NCBI GenBank assembly: GCA_029721435.1
Contig: CM056573.1
Span: 126,427,947 to 126,491,946, forward strand
DNA length: 64,000 bases
Source: Gymnothorax reevesii
Taxonomy: Eukaryota > Chordata > Actinopteri > Anguilliformes > Muraenidae
Reading direction: 5' to 3'
Shown here: piece after piece, positions 23,928-33,116 of the stretch
Position numbering within the stretch: the stretch's first letter is position 1
How the letters are laid out: every line of letters begins with the position of its first letter
Position numbers and translations under genes: made by a program
The notes under the pieces: model-generated
Database searches by the model: none
What the model saw: only the letters and a program-made list of their open reading frames with translations
What the model was told of the DNA's origin: nothing

Positions 23928-26196
23928 CAAGCAGCAACCTGCGGGGCTGAAAAGTGAAGCAAGTACGGAAGTGCCAAAAGCTGCAGTTCCTTGAATGGCC
24001 ACTTGAGGCGTACGGTAGAAACGAGTCCATCCCCATGGAATCACATGTTAAAAAGCCTAATTTTACAGCAAAAATAAACATGTTTACAGCCTGTTTCAAA
24101 ATACGGTTTTGGTCTCTATGGCTAATTTTCCCCTCTGTGAAAACTGTGGGGAAAGTGACTTCTTTTGTAACTCTACTATTTACATTATATAAAGGCTTAA
24201 AATTTCTGCATAATTAAGGACATGGCCACTTTGAGTGACAGAACCTTGAATTCCACAGGGTCTGGGCAAGAGTCGTCTCATCCGGTGATGTAGTGGCTAG
24301 GCTAGAGCACAGGCCTAAACGGCCCTGGGCTGTAGAGTAGGAGTGCCAAGCCCTGCCGCTAACCGTGGGCCTAGTCTGGCTGTCTGAGGGAGGGGGGTTA
24401 CTACAGCTCAGCTAGCCTAGCCGCCAATCCATGGCCTTTTCTAGTCGCCTCTGGGCTGTTATCCTACCTAGGCCCATTCAAGTCACGGAACTTGATCCAT
24501 TGACCCTGTTTCTGACTGGAGATTTTTATCGAAATATCAGGATGATAATGTCTTGCTGTGTGGTTAAGAGTCTGTGGTCTATTTTCTAAGATGATGAAAT
24601 TCTAATATTATTTCAAATAACATTATATGTCAACACGAAGTAACTTTAGTTTGTTCTCCAGCCAACTAGCCAGAGAATTAATACAGTCCCCCCCCCCCCC
24701 CCCCCCCAGTTAGTTTTTGCCCAAGATGCCCAGCTCTGCCCGTGGGAGAGTATGCCTGCCACAGTTGTTATACAGGCATGCAGCAAAGTAATAGGGAAAC
24801 AGAAGTGTTTAAATTTAGTGTCAACATATTTTTGAACAAAGGCTGTCAGTCAGGGGTTGGAAAATCGTCATGGCTTCCTTAATAGGTTGCCAGCATAACT
24901 GGCTGGTCAGCTACAACATTAGAACCACCATTGTACGCTTCCAAATGACGGGGCTCCTTAGCCAATTCCCCAGAGTATTTGGAGGGCTTAACCGGAGATT
25001 GCCGTGGTTATACACTCGGTAGATTCACACAGCAGTATCTAATAGAACTGCATTTGCCACCAATGGATTCGTTCAATTCTCAGTGCGATTACTGAAAGGT
25101 ATCGTTGTAAATAAAAAGACTAGCTTGCTAGCTATATAGCTAATTTGACATATCCCACGTTATCTGGCAAGCTAGCTAGCTGTCGCTAAAAGTGTTTGTA
25201 CATGAAGTCCATCATCCACAAACTAGCTAACCACAATAATGTAACTTAGCCGGAAGGCAACAAAAAAGTGCTGCTAACCAGCCATGTTGGACTATATTAG
25301 CTGTTGCTACGAGTAAAGGCTTTTTCCCAAAAGTAACATCAATTTCACAATGCGATAAAAAAAAGTTGCACGTCGCAGTGGTATTGTTAGCTAATATAAG
25401 GACAGAGATAAGCTGATGAAATAACCATGAAGCCTTTGAGCCAGATGCCCAGCTGTATTAGTATTGATGAGCCCACGTATGCTGGCTACAGTAACCAATT
25501 AATTCAGCATTCACCAAAGTCAAAATGTAGGGTGGTAGTACTTCATATCAAAATATGCGAATGTGAGGTAGGAAAATTAAAGTCCGTCAGCTCTGTCAGT
25601 AAGGTTACGTAGGGCAATGTTATCGTTTGGCAGGCCATACGACCGTTAATGGGACCGGGCTAAGGTGCGTACAAGAGCTAAACCGAGAACCCGCTCACAC
25701 TCTGGGGGGATACTGATACTTACTGAGCCAACCACCGCATCTTGTCAGTGGTGTACAGCATTTGTCACGCTACTGCCTCACGGATACCAACAACTTTCAT
25801 CCCGCAACCGCTTCACGAATTTAAACAGCGTTCGACCCGCCTCCACAAGCTACTTGGCTGGATCCATTGCTTCACTGGAACAGATATGACCCCGCATCTC
25901 GGCCTTTGTAAACCAGATAGCATCGAGCTGAGTTTGGTTTTTAGTCAAATATGGAAGTTGAAGCTAGCTTGATAGCTGCAAGCTTAGAGGGCGTGTTTCA
26001 GCAAACAAGCTCCATTCGGCCTGCCCACTGGGCTTGCGTCAGCTCCAGCCCACCTTTTTGCCCATTTTTGTATTATCCGGAAGGTAGGCGGAGTCAAGTA
26101 AGCGCCAAGATAGCGACCAAATTTGCTTCAAAGTGGATATTCAGAAACCTATGGGTGACGTAACGGAGGCTACGTCCATGTTTTATACAGTCAATG
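23928..26196. mobile_element. 2.3-kb hAT-like non-autonomous element with exact 8-bp duplication
   Basis: AGTTTGAC flanks both sides (23920-23927 and 26197-26204), and family A copy 1 has a single GTTTGAC at the same place. The ends start CAAGCAGCAACC and finish TATACAGTCAATG, so only the outer CA and scattered bases match as inverted repeats. The left part (GCTGAAAAGTGAAG, AAAGCTGCAGTTCC) and the right end (GGAGGCTACGTCCATG) are motifs I know as abundant fish repeats. No transposase is present. Copies of this family often carry unrelated filler, and the middle may include captured genomic sequence. Confidence 0.8.
24688..24707 (+). repeat. Poly(C) run
   Basis: About 20 consecutive C residues, which could form i-motif/G-quadruplex structures and is error-prone in assembly. 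Confidence 0.95.
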
Positions 26197-26913
26197 AGTT
26201 TGACACACTGTGAATGGAAGGCTCTAGCTCAGGCTAGGTTTCTGCGAGTAAGGTGTTTTAGAACTCGTTGGAAACATCAGGACCCATAGATTCAAATAGC
26301 AACCAGCAAAGTCTTACTGACAGCATCACAGGCCAATCACAGAGAGGAAAATATGTTGCACGCAAGCTGAATGCAAAGGAGCTGAGATCTTTGAAGCACT
26401 GCCCTGGAAAAAAGCACACTTAGAGACTGCAAGATCCAGTTTCGTTATAACACGGACACATTGGGCAAACAATAGTGAGTGCAGATTTACCTTCAAACAG
26501 TTTTTATATTACAAAATATCAAAATTTTTTCTGCTCATCTCTGCAGACTGTAAAGTGTATGTCTGTGGTTCTTTGAGTGTAGTGTCAGTTTAAAATGACG
26601 AGGCTTATATCATTCTGTGGGCATTCCTCTTTCATTTGAGGTATCGTTTGTATGCATAGCACAAATTCAGTAGAAATTTTAGCGACTCAGCACTGATATA
26701 ATTTTATCCTATGCCTTGTTACATACTTATTTACTTGCTTGTTGCTTGAATTGTGTTCGGTTGAGCTAAAAATGGTCAACATGAGCTTTTTGCAGAGTTT
26801 CTTCATGTAAAGTGGATAAGCTGCATGACGATGTTGCGATTAGGAAACATGCTGTATTTGTTATGTGTAACGGCTAAGCCTGGTACCGGGCGCGTTTAGG
26901 CTTAAGGGGTTAA

Positions 26914-27568
26914 TAAACACTTCATTTAATGAGTATGTGAGCTGTCTTGGGGGACTTTAAAGAAAAATGGACAAAACTCTAAACTTTATCATGGAGAAAA
27001 GGCATATTTTGTGTTTGGAGAGGTTACTGATGACCAGTGATGTCCAACTGCACCGATAAACTCATGCTAAATTCAACCAGAAAGTCAATAGTTCATATTT
27101 CATGCATCAAAAGTTGATTTGCGTTAAATTGATAATTAAAAAATGATTTGACAGTGCGCCATTTTGAGGGATCTTAGACTTTGGGGAGCCACCTGGATAG
27201 CTGTCTTATTTGGGTCCTAGCGAGTAGGTAATTTAGAATTCAATGCTCAGATGACTTGCACTTGTAATCAAGGAGTTTATGATCCCAGAAATATAAAGTT
27301 TTAAGCCCCAGCAATTTTTCAATTCTCAGTATTTTTTTTTTACAATTTCAATGCTGAATTTTCATTAAGATTTTTTGTGTTTACAGCCCTTTTTCTCTTC
27401 CAAAATCATGAAAATAAACTGAAATATGATGGAATTGTAAATGGTTCAAGTGTCCTGGCTCAGTTGAGCCATTAATTTCCTGTCTGTGAAGCGGCAATCT
27501 TGAATTATAAAGCCTTAAATAAGGTAACATAGAAATAGCCAGATTTGGCTTCTGCGCAAAGGGGTTAA
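26914..27568 (+). mobile_element. piggyBac-like element, family B, copy 2 (3' part)
   Basis: Begins right after the TTAA that closes family A copy 2 and matches copy 3 from its TTTAATGAGTA region onward, through GGAGAGGTTACTG, TTTATGATCCCAGAAAT and ATGAAAATAAACTGAAATA. The right end is CTTCTGCGCAAAGGGG followed by TTAA at 27565-27568. The reverse complement of the end, CCCCTTTGCGCAGAAG, resembles piggyBac-type termini. Confidence 0.75.
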
Positions 27569-27910
27569 TGCTGAAAACTGTCCTAAGATTTTGAAGCTAT
27601 GTAGTTTCCTGAAGGACAACATCTTTGCCAAGGATGCCATGCAAATTGCAACAGAAGAACACAATGCATGCATTAAAAATATGTAGCTGCTGGTGCTGGA
27701 CTGGCCTGCCTGCTGTCCCAACCTGTTCCCAATAGAGAATGTGCATAACATTTTGAAAAGAAATTTGTAACAATGAAGATCCCATACTGTTGCACACATT
27801 AAGACTGGAATAATGGGACAAAATTACACCTAAAAGAATCACTCGATATCTTAAATTTGAGACATTTATCACGCATTTTGAAAAGGAATTTATTTTATTT
27901 AAACCTTTAG
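27569..27910 (+). pseudogene. Tc1-like transposase fragment, C-terminal part
   Basis: Reads through VLDWPACCPNLFPIENV (family consensus DWPACSPDLSPIENVW), then an ILKRN-like helix and a terminal ITP/ILKRN segment, with internal stops. Only the last third of the gene is present. It lies immediately after the family B end and before the next Tc1 copy. Confidence 0.65.
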
Positions 27911-27974
27911 ATTGGTAGTTTAGAGACAAACAATGCAGTTAAAAATTCACAAAATTCACATATAAGTGCAAATA

Positions 27975-29518
27975 CAACCCAATTCCCCAAGTCATTTACA
28001 ATAGAACATAGATAACATTTCAAATGTTGAAACTGAGACATTTTACATTTTTATCCACAAAATGAGTTTATTTCAATTTTCCTGGCTGCAACAGGTCTCA
28101 AAAAAGTTGGGACACAGGCAAAAAAGGGTTGAAAAAGCAATTAATATATATAAGAGAATGAGCTACAAAGAACATTTAGCAAGTAATTAAGTTGACTGGC
28201 ATCAGGTGTGTAACATGATTGGTTATAAAAGGGATGTCTTAGAGAGGCTGAGTCTCTCGGAAGTGAAGATGGCCAGACACTCTCCAACCTGTGAAGGCTT
28301 GCATAAAAAAATTGTAAAATACTTAAAAAACAATCTTCTTCAACATAAAATTGCAAATTCTTTAAAGGTCTCATCATCGACAGTGCATAACATCATCAAA
28401 AGATTCAGAGAAACCAGAAAAATCTCTGTGCATAAGGGACAAGGCCGAAGACCTTCACTGGATGCCTGTGATCTTCGGGCCCTCAGACGCTACTGCATCA
28501 CTCACTGGCATGATTCTGTCATTGAAATGGGCCCAGAAATACTTTGAGGAACCACTGTCTGTGAGCACTGCCCGCTGTGCCATCCACAGATGCCACCCAA
28601 AACTCTTTCATGCAAAAAGGAAGCCATTGTTGAGCATGATCCAGAAGCGCTGCCATGTTCTGTGGGCCAAGGCTCATTTAAAATGGACTGTTGCAAAGTG
28701 GCAAAGCGTCCTGTGGTCAGATGAGTCCAAATTTGACATTCTTGTTGGAAATCATGGGTGTTGTGTCCTCCGGGCTAAAGAGGAGTAAGACCACCCCTGC
28801 CATTATCAGTGTTCAGTTCAAAAGCCAGCATCTCTGATGGTATGGGGATGCATTAGTGCATATGGTGTGGGACACTTGCATGTTTTAAAAAGCTCCATGA
28901 ATGCTGAAAGGTATATAAAGGTTTTAGAGCAACATATGCACCCCTTCAGACGACATCTATTCCAGGGAAGGCCATGTGTGTTTCAGCAGGACAATGCAAA
29001 ACCACATACTGCAGCTATTACAACAACATGGCTTTGTAGTAGAAGAGTCCGTGTGCAGAACTGGCCTGCCTGCAGTCCTGATCTTTCACCGATTGAGAAC
29101 ATTTGGAGTGTAATTAAAAAAAAAGCCCATCAAAGGAGAGCCAGAACTCTCCAGCAGCTGGAAGCCTGTATTAAACAAGAATGGGATCAAATTCCAATGG
29201 CTAAACTCAAGAAACTTGTCTCCTCAATGCCCAGACGCCTCCACTCTGTGTTAAAAAGAAGAGGGGCTGCTACACCATGGTAAACAGGCCCCTGTCCCAA
29301 CTTTTTTGAGACCTGTAGCAGCCATCAAATTTGAAATGAGCTCATTTTGTGGATAAAACTGTGAAATTTCTCAGTTTTAACATTTGCTATGTTATCTATT
29401 CTATTGTGAATTAAATATTCACAATAGAACAGAATTAGCTGGTGCAATTTGAAAGTCATTGGGTTTTGATTTTATTCACAATTTACACTTTGTCACAACT
29501 ATTTCGGAATTGGGATTG
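27975..29518 (+). mobile_element. Tc1-like transposon, both ends preserved
   Basis: The element is bounded by TA on both sides (27973-27974 and 29519-29520). Ends are CAACCCAATTCCCCAAG on the left and, inverted, CAATCCCAATTCCGAAATAG on the right. The length of 1544 bp is the usual size for a Tc1-like element. The 5' UTR carries AAAAAAGTTGGGACA and the 3' UTR ACTTTTTTGAGACCTG, the inner ends of the inverted repeats. It is the best-preserved transposon in the window. Confidence 0.92.
28269..29282 (+). pseudogene. Tc1-like transposase, nearly complete, one frameshift and one stop
   Basis: The frame opens at ATG 28269 (MARHSPTCEGLHKKIVKYL), with two HTHs ([19 protein letters not shown], then [18 protein letters not shown]). 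A one-base loss near 28525 shifts the frame. It continues through [23 protein letters not shown], is stopped at 28786 (KEE*), then resumes with MVWGCISAYG, FQQDNAKPHTAA and CSPDLSPIENIW to the stop at 29281. All three DDE acidic residues (SDES, QDNAK, PIEN) are still in place, so decay is recent relative to the other copies. The total of about 338 codons equals the family length. Confidence 0.9.
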
Positions 29519-29524
29519 TAAAAT

Positions 29525-30625
29525 CTTAGCCAGACAAGGTAATTTTGAGATGGGCCGATAGCTGTTTACTCAACTGAGATCACCACCCTTAAATAACGGA
29601 AAAACATGAGCAGCTTTCCATATTGCCAGTCGATAATGACAAGTTAAATATATTAGTTATTGACTGTGCAATCAGTGGGGCTGAGAGACGCAAAAGACTT
29701 GGGACTAGGTGATCCTCTCCAGTGGAATTTACATCTCTGTGTTTTAATTCTACATGGAGCTCATTCACATTAAACTCCCTAAATGGAAACAATACTCTTG
29801 GTTTTGGAGAATTTGTGGATGATCTACAGCTGAGGTCAGACATATCGCCTGGAGAGGACTGATTATCAAAATTTTCAAAAAGGTTTGATTCCGCTATAAA
29901 ATGTTGATTTTAAAAAATCACAGATTTTGTGTCTATCAGTAACAGGTCTAGAATCAGTGTGGATAGAGTGTGGCGATGACGAGGAAGGACTATGATTCAG
30001 GGACTTGTCAATTTTCCAAAATTTTGCAGGATTTCCCTGACTTATTGCCAATGACGAGATAAAATATTTGGATTTATCCTTTTTTTTTTATCAGCAAGCG
30101 GCATTTATTTCTTACTTTTTAAAAACCTGCCAGTTAGAGAGTGCCTGGGTTTCTTTAGCTTTTACCCAGGCTTCATCCCTGACACGTTGTTCAGTGGGTA
30201 AAGCATTCAAAAACCAAGGATTACTTCTATTTTTTACCTTGAGTCTCTTAACTGGAGCATGCTTATCCACAGCACGATTTAACACAGTAGTAAAGTGAGT
30301 CAATGCTAGGTCAGGGCCTGGAATAAAACCTCCAGAGTTTAAATCACTCAAAATATGTCCAGGATGCCCTGTTCACAGAAATGTTTCAAATATCTTTTAA
30401 CAATGAAACATGGTGTTGTTTTTGAAGCTTTCATGTCTCTTATACAAGCTACTGGGCAGTGATCACTAAACTCACAGAGGAAGACACCACTCAGAGCGTA
30501 CTTATGCAGTCTATTTGTTAAAATTAGATCAATCAAATTCGACTACGATAAATGTTTAAAATTTGATCGCGTAGGCACCGAGATAAGTTGCATCAGAGTC
30601 AGGCCATCGCAGACCTTTTGGCAGC
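29525..30625 (-). pseudogene. CR1/L2/Rex1-like LINE fragment (endonuclease end to RT start)
   Basis: Minus-strand frames in order: the end of an APE-type endonuclease (LIDLILTNRLHKYALSGVF, then SDHCPVACIRD with the catalytic SDH), the linker (DKHAPVKRLKVKNRSNPWF), and the RT N-terminal region (ITNIFNLSLSTG, then RPISKLPCLAK in a shifted frame). The same blocks occur in the LINE at 58-63.5 kb, so it is the same or a close family. The fragment breaks off at the right end of the Tc1 copy. At least three frame changes are present. Confidence 0.8.
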
Positions 30626-31499
30626 ACTCCCGACATTTTCTAAAATATGTTGCAAGAAAAAAAATGACAAAAGGGTTTATTTTGAAAATTCAATAAAATT
30701 CATGAGGTAAAGCATCAAATAATGAGCTACTGTATTGTTTTCAAAATAATACGGTTCAAAATGATTTACAAATCACTTCTTTCAGTTTTAATTTTATCAT
30801 AGCAAACCATCCCCATTTTTTTCATTAAAGGGCAGAAAGTTTCAAAGCATTGAGGGAAGCTGACAGTCCCAGAAAAAATGATTTATAAAATGGCTGACAT
30901 CCTATGCAAGGGATAGGGTATCCAATAAATTCTGGCTATACATAATTTAGATCAGTTTCACTCAAAACATATCTTGAAAGGCACTTTATGTATAATATTT
31001 TCAAAAATCTCAGGAGACTTAAAACATCAAAAACACAAAAATTATAATTGCAATTATGAAGTTATGTTTATAACCTGATTACACTGCCTCTCATTTTAAG
31101 ATCAGATCAGAAGAGCTTTGAACAGGTTACACTTTACCTATGGAGTTATTTATGGATGCTCTCATTACACATCTTGAATTGATGAAATTCAGCTTACTGG
31201 GGCATGAGAAAAACAAAACACAAGGAAGGAAAACCCAATAGAAATAGATAGAGGGGTACTTCCTGTGTATCTGTGGACCTGTCAGCATGGGGGGTGGCAG
31301 AATTGGTTCAGGAGGCGCTCATTCTCCCATGATGCTTTTTGGTCTGAGAAAAGACCCATGGGAGCCAGCGTCTGTGAGATCAATGCTCCATTCATGACTG
31401 GGGCCAGATGGTGAATATCCCCCTCTGCAGCTCTCTTATCAATAAACAAAGAAACCAGAACAGCTGCTGCTCTGATATTACTGCACAACCAGCCTGACC
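30626..31499. other. No gene recognised
   Basis: AT-rich to about 31250, then a more balanced stretch 31260-31500 without repeats. No coding or transposon signature. Confidence 0.45.
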
Positions 31500-31592
31500 A
31501 ATACACACACATACACACACACTCACAAACACCCACACGCATGCACATGCATTCACATACACACACACATGCACGCACGCACGCACACACGC
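31500..31592 (+). repeat. (CA)n-rich microsatellite
   Basis: Interrupted CACACA and CACGCACG words. Confidence 0.9.
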
Positions 31593-31673
31593 TTAACTGC
31601 GTGTTCCCTCATCCCAAACACATCGACTGATATTCATATTGGAACATACATCCAAAACAATACATACATCCCA

Positions 31674-31940
31674 ATCTTATCTGGGCTACATTCACCCAGA
31701 ACACATCTGATCTTACCTGTGCGACGCTCGCCTAAAACACTCCTGATCTTACCTGAGTTAAACTCACTCAAAACACACCTGATCTCACCTGTGCTACATT
31801 CACCCCAAACAAACCTATTGATCTTTCCTGTGCTACACTCACCCTAAACACTGCTGATCTAACCTGTGCTACATGCATCCAAACATACCTACTGATCTTA
31901 CCAATGCTACACACAGAGAAAACACTCCTGATCTTACTGT
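31674..31940 (+). repeat. 36-39-bp minisatellite, about seven units
   Basis: Each unit begins ATCTTACCTG or a close variant, is followed by TGCTACATTCACCC-like sequence and ends AAACACNCCTG. Unit lengths are 36, 36, 36, 39, 36, 38 and 36 bases. Since most are multiples of 3, a spurious 12-residue repeat frame stays open. Confidence 0.9.
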
Positions 31941-31979
31941 TTGCTTCAGCTTCCTCAAGCTATCACACTGTAAAAAATA

Positions 31980-32590
31980 GCCCCGCAAAGCGAGCGTTAC
32001 CCCCCAGCCCCTGGATTATTTTGAAATTAAAATAAATTGATGAAGGCGCTTGCAAGTTATCCTACAGAATACAAAACAGAACATTGCGGCTGTGGCAGCC
32101 ATATTGAACATCCGAGTGTTGTCAAATTTGAAAGACTTCTGTAACTACACAAGACCAAGCAACAGAGCAAAAATGGCGTAGATTGACTGGGGCATTTTCA
32201 AGTTATTGTGCGCAATACAAAATTCAAGATGGTGGGTGTGGGGGACATGCTGAACATCCAGGTGCCGTGAAAATTGATGTACTTCTGCAGGTACACAAGA
32301 CCACGCAGTCCAGCAAAAATGGCTTTGATTGACAGAGGCGTTTTTGAGTTATTGTGCAGAATGGAAATTCAAGATGGCGGCTGTGGCAGCCATATTTGAT
32401 TTTGGATCGCGCCCGGAATCATTTGGCTTGTGTTGTAACTGTACCCGGATGTCCTCACCAAAAATTGTGATGATCCTTGATGGTGTTTTTCAGTTATCGT
32501 ATGGATTCAACTGTGAACGGACAAACGGATGGACAGATGGACGCCATGCATGATGACAATATCCCACAGACTCTTACAGGGCTGAGAGTA
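31980..32590 (+). repeat. Repeat element with about 145-bp internal units
   Basis: Three related units start near 32038, 32187 and 32329. Each has a TTGAYNNRGGCNNTTNCAAGTTAT-type opening (AAGTTAT, AAGTTATTGTG, GAGTTATTGTG), then AATTCAAGATGGYGG, then GCCATATT/ACATGCTGAACATCC, then CACAAGACCA. Flanking single-copy arms (AGCCCCGCAAAGCGAGCG left, GACAATATCCCACAGACTC right) suggest a short non-autonomous element with an amplified core. Confidence 0.6.
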
Positions 32591-33109
32591 AAAAATTACT
32601 TGTTCAGTCAATTTGACTGAGTCATCCTCTTGCTTTTACTGAGTCAAGTATACAAATGTAAAGTGAAAAAAAAAACTTGATTGTATACGTTCAACAAGAG
32701 GACTTGGACTTTTTCAAGTCATATACATAAGTCATTTTTTATAATGCAGGTTACATACAATTTCATCTCTACCCATGACATTTATGGCACATTTGTTCAG
32801 CAATTACATTGCATTTACGTTACATCTACAATATACTGTAGTTAATTTATTTTACATTTAAATAGCTTTATTTTGCAGTTATTTTGCATTTATATTGCAT
32901 TACATTATGTTCAATTGTAATTACGTTACATTTGGGTTTCATTCTATTACACTTAGGGCCTGATTTTATCTGTTGAATGCGATGCACGCAAAGCCCACTG
33001 CAACCTCATCTGTATGGGAGTTTTTCTGAGTATATTTTTAAAAATATGCAAGCTCTTTGCCGCATGTAATCTTTATAAGGAAAGCAGCGAGTAGTCAAAA
33101 ATTGCCGGC
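32591..33109. other. AT-rich sequence with TTACATT words
   Basis: Several TTACATTT/TTGCATTT words between 32750 and 32960. No gene seen. Confidence 0.5.
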
Positions 33110-33116
33110 TCAAATC

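Larger units (their letters stand above)
23503..26909 (+). mobile_element. piggyBac-like non-autonomous element, family A, copy 2
   Basis: Colinear with copy 1 from about 10680 to the right end. The right terminus CTTAAGGGG (26901-26909) is followed by TTAA. The first roughly 580 bases seen in copy 1 are missing; they are replaced directly by the left-truncated Tc1 copy. A hAT-like element interrupts it at 23928-26196, and an 8-bp duplication marks the exact break. Divergence between copies 1 and 2 is substantial, with many small indels, so the family is old. Confidence 0.75.

Noticed and set aside
31569..31847. Open frame with a 12-residue repeat (SPQTHLILPVLH type)
   Set aside because: Translation of the 36-bp minisatellite.
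31674..31940. Regularly spaced repeats resembling a CRISPR array
   Set aside because: Units are contiguous and diverged along their whole length, with no unique spacers; the surrounding DNA is eukaryotic.
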